Of a DNA stretch of 49,457 nt, positions 18,747 to 27,556 are shown in pieces. Location: positions 1 to 49,457 of the forward strand of contig JAQYWO010000027.1 in the NCBI GenBank assembly GCA_029379215.1, written 5' to 3'. The notes under the pieces were generated by a model. That model was given only the letters and a program-made list of their open reading frames with translations. It was not told where the DNA came from and ran no database searches. Position numbers and translations under genes: made by a program. The DNA is from Rhizonema sp. PD37. Lineage in GTDB: Bacteria; Cyanobacteriota; Cyanobacteriia; Cyanobacteriales; Nostocaceae. Positions within the stretch are counted from its first letter, which is position 1, and every line of letters begins with the position of its first letter.

Positions 18747-19424
18747 ATGGCTCAAGCCTCACCAAAACTAGTAACTTTTGATGAATTTATTGCTTGGTAT
18801 CCAGATAATGTACAACGTCAATATGAATTGCATAATGGAGTGATTATTGAGATGCCTCTACCTATAGGGGATCATGAAGAGATTACAGGTTTTTTGGCAA
18901 GAAAACTGACTGTAGAATTTGACCGACTAGATTTTCCTTACTTCATACCTAAAGTGGCATTAGTCAAACCACCTAAGAACGAATCTGGTTATTCACCAGA
19001 TGTATTGATAGTAAATCGTTCTAATTTGATCAACGAGCCACTTTGGAAAAAAGAATCTACTCTCACCCAGTCAGCATCAATTCCGTTAGTGGTTGAAGTT
19101 GTGAGTCAGTGCGTTGCGCGGGTTCCCCGCGTTGAAGCAACTGAGGAACCCGTAAGGGTGAGTACAAACTGGCGAGACGACTACGGTTATAAGTTGATAG
19201 ATTACGAAGCTTTGGGTATTCCTGAGTATTGGATTGTCGATTATCTAGCTTTAGGCGGCAGTCGCTACATTGGCAAGCCCAAACAACCAACTATCTCAAT
19301 TTACTCATTAATTGAAGATGAATATCAGGTTACTCAGTTTCGAGGTACTGAGCGTATCCAATCTCGAATATTCCCAGAGCTTACCTTAAACGCTCAGCAA
19401 ATTTTTCAGGCTGGTAATCAATAA
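18747..19424 (+). CDS. Uma2-family (DUF820) nuclease with in-frame insertion
   Basis: 225 residues. Uma2 proteins have a PD-(D/E)XK-like fold and are very numerous in cyanobacteria; their biological role is unclear. The family pattern is clear: LVTFDEFIAWYPD, GYSPDVLIVNR (candidate catalytic Asp85), IPLVVEVVS (Glu117), YGYKLIDYEALGIPEYWIVD and FPELTLNAQQIF. Residues 121-139 (QCVARVPRVEATEEPVRVS) interrupt the normally continuous VVEVVS-TNWRDD and are encoded by a 57-bp palindromic repeat inserted in frame, just after Glu117. The element sits close to the presumed active site, so activity may be altered. The gene is convergent with the VOC gene (11-bp gap). Confidence 0.87.
   Translation: MAQASPKLVTFDEFIAWYPDNVQRQYELHNGVIIEMPLPIGDHEEITGFLARKLTVEFDRLDFPYFIPKVALVKPPKNESGYSPDVLIVNRSNLINEPLWKKESTLTQSASIPLVVEVVSQCVARVPRVEATEEPVRVSTNWRDDYGYKLIDYEALGIPEYWIVDYLALGGSRYIGKPKQPTISIYSLIEDEYQVTQFRGTERIQSRIFPELTLNAQQIFQAGNQ
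19107..19163. repeat. 57-bp palindromic element inserted in Uma2 gene, 6-bp target duplication
   Basis: GTGAGT occurs at 19101-19106 and again at 19158-19163, flanking an insert that begins CAGTGCGTTGCGCGGG. Removing 57 bp restores the expected VVEVVSTNWRDD. The insert contains GCGGGTTCCCCGC (a near-perfect palindrome) and resembles the interior of the intergenic repeats at 20803-20923 and 45394-45566 (GTGCGTTG, GGGTTCCCC, GTTGA). It keeps the reading frame (19 codons, no stop). Confidence 0.8.
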
Positions 19425-19435
19425 TGATGTCTTGG

Positions 19436-20401
19436 TTATTCCACTATCAGTAACATTGCGTGTCCGTTAGGATCCTTGACTAGGCAACCTTGGCGGTAAG
19501 GACATGAGCTATCTGTAAACTTAACAATTCCTGATGAGACAAATTGAACTGCATTCTCTTTCAGTAGATTTACTGTCTGCTCAATATCATTGACAACTAA
19601 CTCAATTTGCATATGGGCAATATCATTACTTTTCCAGTCACTTGGTATGGGACGACCGGTTCCAGGAATGATATAATCTAGTAGTTCAACACCTAAACCG
19701 GGTTGGCTGGGTCGCAATGGTGTAACTCGGACTTTTGCTTCTGGTAAACCATCAAGGTGTGCTTGCGTTTCACCTTGATTGAGGCTACCTCCTTCGATTT
19801 GCATTCCCAACAAGTCTCGGTAGAATTGGAGACTTTCCTCGGTGTTGGCAACGGAGATCGCACTGTGATCGATTCCCAGAAATAAGCGATCTGTCTGTTG
19901 ATGCCACTTGTCTTGTCCTTTATCAGGTGGAAACCAAATCAATTCCAAGTTGTGGCGATCGCCATCTTTGAACTTGAAAGCGCGGACACCAGAGGAAGCT
20001 TCGTTACTAGGCGGTATTGTTTGCGGACTTATGGAGATGGGTTCAAAAGGAAACGATTGTAGGTGAGCATAAGCACGATCTATATCACTCACCACAATCG
20101 CCATATGTTGAAACCACAAATCATTTGATCGCGAATCACTGGGGATGGATTTGCCCTCAAGGTTGAGATACTGCATCAGTTCGATGATCTCATCTCCAAG
20201 CTGTAAAGTGATAATACGAATTTTGCTCAGGGCAACGCCTTGAAGCTCGCTGTATTCCTGTCCTTCAAGCGTGATATCTGAAACGGGTTCAAACGAAAGA
20301 GCTTGCGTGTAGAAATCCTTGGCGCGATCGGCATTTGTCACCGTTAATCCAATGGCTCGAATTCTTTGCGTTTGTACATTGGTGCGATCGGGCATATTCA
20401 T
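19436..20401 (-). CDS. VOC (glyoxalase/dioxygenase fold) protein, two domains
   Basis: 321 residues with two vicinal-oxygen-chelate modules, about 12-160 and 175-320. Module 1: IRAIGLTVTNADRAKDFYTQ, FQHMAIVVSD, HNLELIWFP. Module 2: LGIDHSAISVANTEESLQFY, AHMQIELVV, VKDPNGHAMLL. The fold binds a metal in glyoxalases, ring-cleaving dioxygenases and resistance proteins; the substrate cannot be read from sequence. ATG 20399-20401 is taken as start; MPDRTN two codons on is an equal alternative. Convergent with the Uma2 gene. Confidence 0.85.
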   Translation of the reverse strand: MNMPDRTNVQTQRIRAIGLTVTNADRAKDFYTQALSFEPVSDITLEGQEYSELQGVALSKIRIITLQLGDEIIELMQYLNLEGKSIPSDSRSNDLWFQHMAIVVSDIDRAYAHLQSFPFEPISISPQTIPPSNEASSGVRAFKFKDGDRHNLELIWFPPDKGQDKWHQQTDRLFLGIDHSAISVANTEESLQFYRDLLGMQIEGGSLNQGETQAHLDGLPEAKVRVTPLRPSQPGLGVELLDYIIPGTGRPIPSDWKSNDIAHMQIELVVNDIEQTVNLLKENAVQFVSSGIVKFTDSSCPYRQGCLVKDPNGHAMLLIVE

Positions 20402-20802
20402 AAATTCCTATTTCAGATACTTTAATAGCCGCCAAGATCTACATAAATATTAGCCTACAGCAGTTAATTCCACGACTTCTATTTTTGGACTTACGCAGTT
20501 CCCTAAGGGCGATCGCTTCTAAAAACTAATGGACTAGAGTTTGGAGCAAGCTCGCTCGTCGGCAACCTAAAAGCCGACGTAAACCACATCGATAGGATAA
20601 TTAACAGGAAGCGCATTTAATTGCCTGACGTGTAGTACAACTGGACAAAGCTCTTATGATATCAAACTTTTCTCCAGCGAAATTCCCTAAAAGCGCTTTC
20701 ATCAAAAAGTATTTTTTGTATCACCTTATCTACAGTTTACAGACAATAACTAATAACTCACCAGGACTGACGCAAAAATAGCCGAAAAGCTTAATCTATT
20801 GA
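20402..20802. other. Intergenic region without recognised gene
   Basis: About 400 bp with no credible reading frame. It contains GGGCGATCGC near 20507 and ends at a palindromic interspersed repeat. I see no hairpin with a U-run or a clear operator. Confidence 0.5.
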
Positions 20803-20923
20803 ACCGCAATAGACTTGGGCAGTGCGTTGGTGAGCCAGCGCTGCAGGAGGGTTTCCCTCCGCAGGCGACTGGCGAAAGGCTCTGCCGACTTGAAGCACCT
20901 GCCCGCGCCAAGAGCGCCAAGAA
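20803..20923. repeat. Palindromic interspersed repeat, copy A
   Basis: The 121-bp element begins ACCGCAATAGACTTGGGCAG and ends GCCAAGAGCGCCAAGAA. The interior has AGGAGGGTTTCCCTCCGC (palindromic) and CAGGCGACTGGCG. The same two ends occur in opposite orientation around a longer interior at 45394-45566, defining a mobile or recombinogenic repeat family. Short peptides read from it are artefacts. Confidence 0.8.
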
Positions 20924-21243
20924 TTAGTAGAATGTGCGTAAGTTTTACTTATATTATGTCTATCAAATATAATAATATGGAAGACGTCAAATTTTTAGGT
21001 AACCCGATTATTATTTTTTATAGATCATTCTGGAGATAGATTGGTATTTATCTCCCTGTCGGCAGATAGTTAATAGCAATATACAAAAAGGTATAGGTGA
21101 GCGCTTTATAAACCTGAGGATGCAAGAACATAGTCTGCACTATCCCCTAAGTCTTTGGGGATATATGGTAGATATACATGCTTCGGAAACAGTAAGCACG
21201 ATTAAATTAAGAGAAGTAATCATGGTGTTTGAAGGAGAAAGCA

Positions 21244-21738
21244 ATGCCGACTCTGCCTTTAAATAAAGCGAATCTACCTTACCCCGATCCAATGCATCCC
21301 GTCGTCGTTCACTTTGTGATTGCGATGGTGTTGTTTGCCTTCTTTTGCGATGTAGTTGGTTATTTCACCCGTAACCACCGTTTGTTTGAGGTCAGTTTTT
21401 GGAACATGTTCGTGGCTTCAGCTGCCATCTTTGTCGCGGTTATCTTTGGTCAGTTTGAAGCAGGTTTGGCACAAGCTTACGATGCAGCCCAGCCAGTACT
21501 GAACCAACACACGATTACTGGCTGGTCACTTTCAGCTATACTCGTTGGCATTACAGCATGGCGATTCGTGATTCGCAGCAGTGATCGGTCGAAGATACCG
21601 ACTGCTTACTTGGGTGTAGGTATGTTTTTGATCTGCCTGGTGTCCTTCCAAGTCTATTTAGGAACCCAACTGGTTTGGGAATATGGGTTGCATGTGGAAC
21701 CTGTAGAGGAAGCAATTACGAAAGGGGTTTTGAAATGA
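21244..21738 (+). CDS. DUF2231 membrane protein 1 (ARTO cluster)
   Basis: 164 residues from ATG 21244, chosen over an upstream in-frame TTG (21229) because AAGGAG at 21232-21237 lies just before it. About four membrane helices (near 24-42, 55-75, 97-112, 125-145) with His residues at the membrane edge (HPVVVHFVI, NQHTITGW). DUF2231 proteins are small polytopic proteins with no proven role, sometimes suggested to bind haem. The ATG of the next gene overlaps its stop (ATGA), and the oxidase genes follow, so it is probably an accessory or assembly factor of the oxidase. Confidence 0.82.
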   Translation: MPTLPLNKANLPYPDPMHPVVVHFVIAMVLFAFFCDVVGYFTRNHRLFEVSFWNMFVASAAIFVAVIFGQFEAGLAQAYDAAQPVLNQHTITGWSLSAILVGITAWRFVIRSSDRSKIPTAYLGVGMFLICLVSFQVYLGTQLVWEYGLHVEPVEEAITKGVLK

Positions 21739-22343
21739 ACTTTCAACTCATGCAAGTAGTGTGGGGGTTCAAGTTGGGTGCTAACGGATTACCTTACAAG
21801 TTGCCAATTCATCCGCAACTCGTGCATCTGACTTTAGGTCTTTTCATCATCGCCATCATCTTTGACATCGCCGGAACACTTTTTCGCTTTGAAAAACCGA
21901 TTTTCCGTTTTTTAGCCCTCCCTGCCCTTCGTGAGGGCTTCTTTGATGTCGGGTGGTATAACCTTGTGGCTTCAGCAGTCATCACATTCTTCACTGTAGC
22001 AGCAGGTTTTTTTGAGATTCTTCTGGCCACTCCACCAAGTGATATTAAGAGTCCTTGGGGATTGGACGAAGGTCAAACAATGATCTTACATGGATTAGGT
22101 GGTGTCTTTTTGTTAACAGCGATTGTCACTATGACTGTTTGGAGAGGTTTCCAGCGCTACCAGTGGCGTCGGAGGGCTGTCAGACAGGTAAGCTGGAGCT
22201 ACTTAATCGTCGGGATTGCAATTATGGGTATCATGTATATTCACGGAACGCTAGGAGCTCATCTAGGCGGTGATTTTGGTGTTCATAATACAGCAGGGCA
22301 CTTACTCGAACGTGGTGAAAACCCCAACGTACTGCTTAAGTAA
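21735..22343 (+). CDS. DUF2231 membrane protein 2 (ARTO cluster)
   Basis: 202 residues. ATG 21735 overlaps the previous stop codon in ATGA, implying translational coupling; an in-frame ATG 60 bp upstream would overlap the first gene and is unlikely. Four membrane helices: about 31-50, 73-95, 115-133, 152-170. His pairs flank the membrane (IHPQLVHLTLG; GTLGAHLGGDFGVHNTAGH). It is a paralogue of the preceding protein but longer. With it and the oxidase genes it forms a plausible operon; a 190-bp gap precedes subunit II. Confidence 0.82.
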   Translation: MNFQLMQVVWGFKLGANGLPYKLPIHPQLVHLTLGLFIIAIIFDIAGTLFRFEKPIFRFLALPALREGFFDVGWYNLVASAVITFFTVAAGFFEILLATPPSDIKSPWGLDEGQTMILHGLGGVFLLTAIVTMTVWRGFQRYQWRRRAVRQVSWSYLIVGIAIMGIMYIHGTLGAHLGGDFGVHNTAGHLLERGENPNVLLK

Positions 22344-22534
22344 CAAAGAGTCATTCGATGCTCGGATTTGAGATCAGGGATTGAGAAATCAGTGTCAGTA
22401 GCGAAAATCGAGAGTTTATCTGTCACAAAGATTTATAGAATTGCTCTTATCAAGATTCATTCACTCATAGCAAAAGAATTCTCCTGCCTCCTTACTTCAG
22501 TGCCAAAAGCGTGTAATCATAGATAATTTTCTTT

Positions 22535-23440
22535 ATGCGAAAAACTTTAAACGCTCTGCTCTTGGCTATCTTTATAGCGGTCATTCTTGGTGTCAGTCAT
22601 TGGGTTGGACAGGAGGCATACTCATGGATGCCTGCTCAAGCAACAGCAGAAGCAAAACGGGTTGATGAAATCTTTAGCTTTCTAGCATCAGTAGGAACGT
22701 TTATCTTTCTAGGCATCACTGGTGTCATACTGTATTCGATTATTACTTGTCGCGCACCTAAAGGAGACTGGACTCACGGTCACCCGGCAAGAGGTAGTGC
22801 AAGGTTAGAAACCCTCTGGACAGTTGTTCCCACCATACTGGTATTATGGGTTGCATTGGAAAGCTTCCATATTTATGAGGAATTAAACATTCTTGGTTTG
22901 ACACAGATTGTGCATCTGCATATCGAAGAACCTGCATCTGCTAACACGCTTCACGTGGATGGTCAACCTATTACTCAAGAAATTAGGGTTATAGCCTCGC
23001 AGTCAGGTTGGTCTTTCATCTATCCAAGTAAAGTCATACGTAAAGAATTGCATCTGCCGATTAATGACCGCATTCGCTTAGTCTTGAATTCGGAGGATGT
23101 TCTCCACGGTTTCTACGTCCCTGAATTCCGCTTTAAGCAGGATATAGTTCCCAAACGCGATATTGTCATTGTGGTAGACCCGATACGTGCGGGTCAATAT
23201 CGGCTGAATGATTCTCAGTTCAGTGGCACAAACTTCTCTTTGATGCAAGCAAACGTATTTGTTGAGTCCCGCCAAGCTTATGACCAATGGCTGATGGCTG
23301 CTACGAATCAGCCTAAACTGGCATCTAATAAAACGGTTATAGAACCAACCCAACAATCAAAGATTATCTTCAATAGTCACTGGCCAACAGTCCAGCCTGT
23401 TGAGCCAACTGTAGTAAATGATTCTAGATCCATCACCTAA
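22535..23440 (+). CDS. coxB: Haem-copper oxidase subunit II lacking CuA (ARTO type)
   Basis: 301 residues. Three hydrophobic segments (about 5-22, 47-70, 93-112; the first may be a signal peptide) precede a C-terminal cupredoxin domain. It keeps the first CuA His (His191 in DVLHGFYVPEF), but the binding loop reads NDSQFSGTNFSLM (225-237): the two Cys are Asp226 and Ser230, the Glu is Gln228 and the second His is Phe234, with only Met237 retained. CuA cannot form, so cytochrome c is an unlikely donor. This is the mark of cyanobacterial ARTO (alternative respiratory terminal oxidase, cox3 type), thought to use quinol. Subunits I and III follow on the same strand. Confidence 0.92.
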   Translation: MRKTLNALLLAIFIAVILGVSHWVGQEAYSWMPAQATAEAKRVDEIFSFLASVGTFIFLGITGVILYSIITCRAPKGDWTHGHPARGSARLETLWTVVPTILVLWVALESFHIYEELNILGLTQIVHLHIEEPASANTLHVDGQPITQEIRVIASQSGWSFIYPSKVIRKELHLPINDRIRLVLNSEDVLHGFYVPEFRFKQDIVPKRDIVIVVDPIRAGQYRLNDSQFSGTNFSLMQANVFVESRQAYDQWLMAATNQPKLASNKTVIEPTQQSKIIFNSHWPTVQPVEPTVVNDSRSIT

Positions 23441-23460
23441 GTAGGTCGAGTGAATAGTTA

Positions 23461-23503
23461 ATAGTTAATAGTTGATGGCAATTAACTATCAACTATTAAC
23501 TAT
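23461..23503. repeat. Perfect 16-bp inverted repeat between subunit II and I genes
   Basis: ATAGTTAATAGTTGAT (23461-23476) pairs perfectly with ATCAACTATTAACTAT (23488-23503) around an 11-nt loop. The left arm is preceded by a partial tandem copy. It lies in the 139-bp gap between coxB and coxA and could act as an mRNA processing or stabilising hairpin, or is simply an interspersed repeat; there is no U-run for termination. Confidence 0.75.
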
Positions 23504-23579
23504 CAACGTAATTTCTAAGTGATTATCCGCTCAGAATAAGTTCACATCCGTATATTTAATGACACTAATTTATTGAACA

Positions 23580-25259
23580 ATGACAAATAACTCCACAGAA
23601 GGCATTTCTCCGGCTGAAGAGTCCGAAGTTCAAACACAGCCACAAACAAGCTGGCGCGAATACTTTAGCTTCAGTACTGACCATAAAGTCATCGGTGTTC
23701 AGTACATGACGACAACGTTCTTCTTTTTCCTCGTTGGCGGACTTTTCGCGATGTTGATTCGGGCCGAATTGCTGACGCCTAATTCAGATTTGGTCGATCG
23801 CCCGTTCTACAATGGCTTGTTCACTATGCACGGCACGATCATGATCTTCCTGTGGATCATCCCTTTCAATGCCGGTCTTGCTAACTACGTGATTCCACTG
23901 ATGATCGGGGCGATGGATATGGCTTTTCCTTTGCTGAACGCGATCGCCTTCTGGATCATTCCCCCAGCCGGTATTTTGTTACTGTCAAGCTTCTTGCTGC
24001 CTACTGGGACTGCTCAAGCTGGGTGGTGGTCTTACCCGCCAGTTAGCCTTCAAGTTCCTGAAGGTCACTTATTTAACGGCGAATTGATTTGGATAGTAAG
24101 TTTATTCATGCTGGGCATCTCATCAATAATGGGTGGGGTAAACTTTGTCACAACCATCTTCTGGATGCGGGCACCGGGGATGACGTTCTTCCGGATGCCA
24201 ATCTTCGTCTGGACATTTCTCAGTTCTCAATTACTCCAACTATTTTGCTTGCCTTCTCTGACTGGCGCATTGATCCTGCTATTTTTCGATCTGACTTTAG
24301 GAACAAGCTTCTTTAAACCTTCAGGAAATGGCGATCCCATCCTCTATCAGCACTTATTCTGGTTTTACTCCCATCCGGCAGTTTACGTCATGGTGCTGCC
24401 AGTTTTTGGCGTTTTCTCAGAAGTCATCCCAGCTTTTTCCCGCAATCCCTTATATGGCTACCGCTCAGTAGCAGTCGCATCAATTGGAATTGCGGTAGTC
24501 AGTACTGTTGTCTGGGTACACCACATGTTCGCTAGTGCCACACCAAGCTGGATGCGGATGTTCTTTATGGTGACTACGATGTTGGTCGCTGTACCCACGG
24601 GGATCAAAGAATTCGCTTGGACTGCCACCGTCTGGAGGGGTAGACTACACCTTTTAACACCAATGCTGTTTGCCTTGGGAGGAGTAGTGATGTTTCTTTT
24701 CGCTGGCATCACAGGTATTATGCTGGGTTCAACGCCGTTTGACCTTCACGTTAATAACACTTACTTTGTAGTCGGTCACTTCCACTACGTTGTCTACAAC
24801 ACAATTACAATGGGAATCTTCGCCGGAATTTACTTCTGGTTCCCAAAAATAACAGGACGAATGTATGCTGAAGGCTGGGGTAAAATACACTTCTGGCTGA
24901 CCTTTATCGGTGCCAACCTCACCTTCTTCCCCATGCACCCATTAGGCTTACAAGGTATGCTGCGCCGAATATCCTCCTACGATCCCCAGTACCAGGGGTG
25001 GAACATCATCGCCAGCCTCGGTTCCTTCCTACTAGGAATGTCTACACTGCCCTTTATCGCCAATATAGTAGTTTCTTGGCTCAGAGGACCAAAAGCAGTT
25101 GACAACCCTTGGCACGCCACAGGGTTAGAGTGGAAAACCTCCTCCCCACCCCCCAAGGAAAACTTCGATGCCATTCCCCTTGTCACCGAACCACCTTATC
25201 ACTATAACGACAACGATCCCGCAGAAATTGCCAGACCTGAAGCTGCAGCGCAGGAGTAG
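23580..25259 (+). CDS. coxA: Haem-copper oxidase subunit I
   Basis: 559 residues with about 12 membrane helices. Low-spin haem ligands: His84 (TMHGT) and His402. CuB ligands: His265 with cross-link Tyr269 (YSHPAVY), His314 and His315 (WVHHMF). High-spin haem ligand: His400 (VGHFHYVV). The K-channel Lys343 (GIKEF) and entry Asp113 (GAMDMAFP) are kept. The usual D-channel Glu after HP is Ala267, and Tyr263-Ser264 form the YS motif of type A2 oxidases. The reaction is O2 reduction to water with proton pumping. Because its partner subunit II lacks CuA, it is assigned to the ARTO/cox3 oxidase, probably a quinol oxidase of the plasma or thylakoid membrane. Confidence 0.95.
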   Translation: MTNNSTEGISPAEESEVQTQPQTSWREYFSFSTDHKVIGVQYMTTTFFFFLVGGLFAMLIRAELLTPNSDLVDRPFYNGLFTMHGTIMIFLWIIPFNAGLANYVIPLMIGAMDMAFPLLNAIAFWIIPPAGILLLSSFLLPTGTAQAGWWSYPPVSLQVPEGHLFNGELIWIVSLFMLGISSIMGGVNFVTTIFWMRAPGMTFFRMPIFVWTFLSSQLLQLFCLPSLTGALILLFFDLTLGTSFFKPSGNGDPILYQHLFWFYSHPAVYVMVLPVFGVFSEVIPAFSRNPLYGYRSVAVASIGIAVVSTVVWVHHMFASATPSWMRMFFMVTTMLVAVPTGIKEFAWTATVWRGRLHLLTPMLFALGGVVMFLFAGITGIMLGSTPFDLHVNNTYFVVGHFHYVVYNTITMGIFAGIYFWFPKITGRMYAEGWGKIHFWLTFIGANLTFFPMHPLGLQGMLRRISSYDPQYQGWNIIASLGSFLLGMSTLPFIANIVVSWLRGPKAVDNPWHATGLEWKTSSPPPKENFDAIPLVTEPPYHYNDNDPAEIARPEAAAQE

Positions 25260-25477
25260 GGGCAATACCGTTCAGAATTGCGATATTTATTCGTTAAGGC
25301 AGGCAAGGGAGCAGGGGGAGAAGAGGTGCAGGGGGGGAAGAACTATAATTCTCCATTAACTCTTTCCTCCCCTGGCTAAGAACTGCTTATCCGAGCAGTA
25401 TTGCTATAGAAGTGGGCGATAATCTCAGGTATTACCCACTCCTAACTATCAATTGCTAATTACCATTACCTAAATCC
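25260..25477. other. Gap between subunit I and III genes
   Basis: 218 bp holding a purine-rich stretch (about 25308-25345, GGGAGCAGGGGGAGAAG type) and no gene. The length is more than expected inside an operon; an internal promoter is possible but not recognisable. Confidence 0.4.
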
Positions 25478-26137
25478 ATGGCACATACCCATTCCGATGA
25501 AAGTCCCATCCCTATAGAAAAGATACGGCGTTTGCTGCCAAATTGGTTGAAGCGATTTCTGCCAATTGGTGGGGGAGATGCTGATGACCATCATGGTAAA
25601 AGTATGTTCGGCTTCACCGTGTTTTTGCTATCGGAAAGCATTATTTTTCTCAGTTTTTTCCTAACATACGTTACTTTGCGGTTGCTAAATCCTCATTGGC
25701 TGCCACCAGGTGTCAAGGGACCAGAATTGTCTACCTATGTGATTATTAACTCTGTAGTGCTGGTTTCCAGTAGCTTTGTCATCCAAATTGCCGAAGGTGC
25801 CCTCAAGCATCATAACCTGAAAAAATTTCGCTTGCTGTGGTTGACGACATCTGCTATGGGAGTATTCTTTCTAGTTGGTGAGGTTAAAGAGTGGCTAGGA
25901 CTTGACTTCGGGTTATCCACAGGGCAGATTGGTGGGACTTTCTACTTGCTGACAGGCTTCCACGGTTTGCACGTTTTTACTGGCATTGTCTTGCAGGTGA
26001 TTATGCTTATCCGTTCCTTTCTTCCTAACAACTATGAAAAGAGTCACTTTGGTGTAAGTGCCACTACCCTATTCTGGCACTTTGTTGACGTAATTTGGGT
26101 TGTCCTATTCTCCCTTGTCTACCTTTGGCGCACTTAG
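25478..26137 (+). CDS. coxC: Haem-copper oxidase subunit III
   Basis: 219 residues, five membrane helices as in the short bacterial form of subunit III. Typical motifs: MFGFTVFLLSESIIFLSFFL, YVIINSVVLVSSSFVIQIAE, FYLLTGFHGLHVFTGIV and LFWHFVDVIWVVLFSLVYLW. Subunit III has no redox centre; it stabilises the oxidase and supports proton uptake. The first 35 residues are soluble and His/Asp-rich before helix 1. It completes the II-I-III order started at 22535. Confidence 0.94.
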   Translation: MAHTHSDESPIPIEKIRRLLPNWLKRFLPIGGGDADDHHGKSMFGFTVFLLSESIIFLSFFLTYVTLRLLNPHWLPPGVKGPELSTYVIINSVVLVSSSFVIQIAEGALKHHNLKKFRLLWLTTSAMGVFFLVGEVKEWLGLDFGLSTGQIGGTFYLLTGFHGLHVFTGIVLQVIMLIRSFLPNNYEKSHFGVSATTLFWHFVDVIWVVLFSLVYLWRT

Positions 26138-26730
26138 AAGCAGTAAAATTAAAGAAGCTGACAAAGTAACCTTTACAGCTATTTGAAATGAAACTTTATT
26201 TGCGTCCGTGTATTAGCAAGAGTTATCAGATAGTAATATTAGTATAAAAGTGTACAAAATTTATTTCTGACGCGGTGTGATAATTGCTAATAGCTGAAGT
26301 TACATTACTTTAAGATCGAAGATTATTTCTAGCAAAATCATTAAAAATATTGCTAGATAACAATTTGGGGTAAATTATAGTCATGAGCGTTTATGTGATT
26401 TTGATAACAATATGAATGACAACGAAATTAAGCTGTTGCTGCTCATAGTTAGGGAGTAATGGGGGATAAGAAGAAAAAACAATTAAGTAACTACGCGTGA
26501 ATCAACACAACTTGACATGATATCTGTTAATAATTTGTAAAAGCAGGTTTAATATGATAACTTGTCAGGAAAAACGAACAATTTTGTCAAACCAGCCTGT
26601 ACAGTTGTTATTTGGCATCACAATATCTCGAAGTTTGTTGACAAATTAAGGTTTTTTGCGCCAACCTACTTACATTTTTTCACTCTCTAATTACCAATTA
26701 TCAATTACCACAAATTTAGTGAGCAGTTTT
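26138..26730. other. Intergenic region after oxidase genes
   Basis: About 590 bp, strongly AT-rich, no convincing reading frame. AAGTTACATTACTTTAAG (about 26296-26313) resembles one half of an HLR1 (RpaB) site, but the second half is poor. No U-run terminator was recognised after subunit III. Confidence 0.4.
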
Positions 26731-26982
26731 ATGAGTTTACCAAATGAAGAAGTGCCAAAGGCACAGCGGCCAAGCACAATTCGAGAAACTCCCTCAAAAG
26801 CCACAATCGATCAAGATCCACTTATTGCTAAAGGTTTGCAAAAGGAGCAATATATTGGCATCTTCTCTGTCGCTGTTTCACTAATTCTTGTTGTCGGATT
26901 TTTCAGTCGCAAAGTTGAGTATGCATTATTGTTCGCTGCTGCCCTCAGTATCGTCCTCATTGCATTCTTTTTGACAGTTTAG
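26731..26982 (+). CDS. Small two-helix membrane protein near ARTO genes
   Basis: 83 residues from ATG 26731; an in-frame upstream ATG (26656) adds 25 residues of low-complexity, non-conserved appearance and is rejected. A charged N-terminal half (SLPNEEVPKAQRPSTIRE) leads to two hydrophobic helices (about 46-60 and 64-82) joined by SRKVEYA. I do not recognise a family. Position and orientation after the oxidase genes suggest, but do not prove, an accessory role in the same complex. Confidence 0.6.
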   Translation: MSLPNEEVPKAQRPSTIRETPSKATIDQDPLIAKGLQKEQYIGIFSVAVSLILVVGFFSRKVEYALLFAAALSIVLIAFFLTV

Positions 26983-27091
26983 TACTTTTTAAACCTTGAA
27001 TCTGCTATTCAAGGCGATCCAAGGGAGCCGTTTTGAGAAGGCAGTCTCAATGAAACAAGTTTCACCGCCAAGCATGAAAATGTCTTGCGCC

Positions 27092-27130
27092 CCCTGCTCC
27101 CTGCTCCCTGCTCCCTGCTCCCTGCTCCCT
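27092..27130. repeat. Heptanucleotide tandem repeat CCCTGCT x5
   Basis: Five full copies of CCCTGCT plus CCCT end. Short tandemly repeated repetitive sequences of seven bases are well known in filamentous cyanobacteria. It lies 10 bp beyond the 3' end of the minus-strand DUF202 gene. Confidence 0.9.
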
Positions 27131-27139
27131 CTTCTGTGA

Positions 27140-27556
27140 TTAGTCGGGTACAACTATACTCGCTTGGTTGAGAGGAGTTGCGAAGACAAAGTAAATAATC
27201 CCACTTCCCAAAAGCATGATAGCAAGGCTAAACAAAATCACCCAACGATCTGTCGGCTCGTAAGTATCTTCTTCAATATCACGGCGAACAGTAAAATATT
27301 GTATCGTTGAAAGCAATACCGTTATCAAGCCTACCAGAGAAAAAAGCAATCCCAACTTCCAGCTATTGCCAACATGAGGCACAAAAGGAGGTTGTAAAAC
27401 ACGCAAACGTACGATAACAACACCGAAACCCAAAAGAGAGATTCCTGTTCGCATCCAGGCAAGATAAGTACGTTCATTCGCCAAGTGATCTCGTACTCGC
27501 GATGGATTTAGTCGCCCAGGCTTTTTTTGTTCTGTCGTTTGAATATTCAACTGCAC
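27140..27556 (-). CDS. DUF202 (YidH-family) membrane protein
   Basis: 138 residues. The DUF202 signature is clear: HLANERTYLAWMRTGISLLG (about 24-43), then three membrane helices (about 36-52, 66-86, 107-126). YidH-like proteins are small inner-membrane proteins of unknown function. It is downstream of por on the same strand with a 119-bp gap. Confidence 0.88.
   Translation of the reverse strand: MQLNIQTTEQKKPGRLNPSRVRDHLANERTYLAWMRTGISLLGFGVVIVRLRVLQPPFVPHVGNSWKLGLLFSLVGLITVLLSTIQYFTVRRDIEEDTYEPTDRWVILFSLAIMLLGSGIIYFVFATPLNQASIVVPD

Noticed and set aside
20815..21039. 74-codon plus-strand frame
   Set aside because: Its first half is repeat copy A and its second half is AT-rich intergenic DNA; no ribosome site or domain.
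21160..21240. NtcA-type site (GTA-N8-TAC) before the ARTO cluster
   Set aside because: I looked because cox3 oxidases can be heterocyst-linked, but no properly spaced GTA/TAC pair was found.
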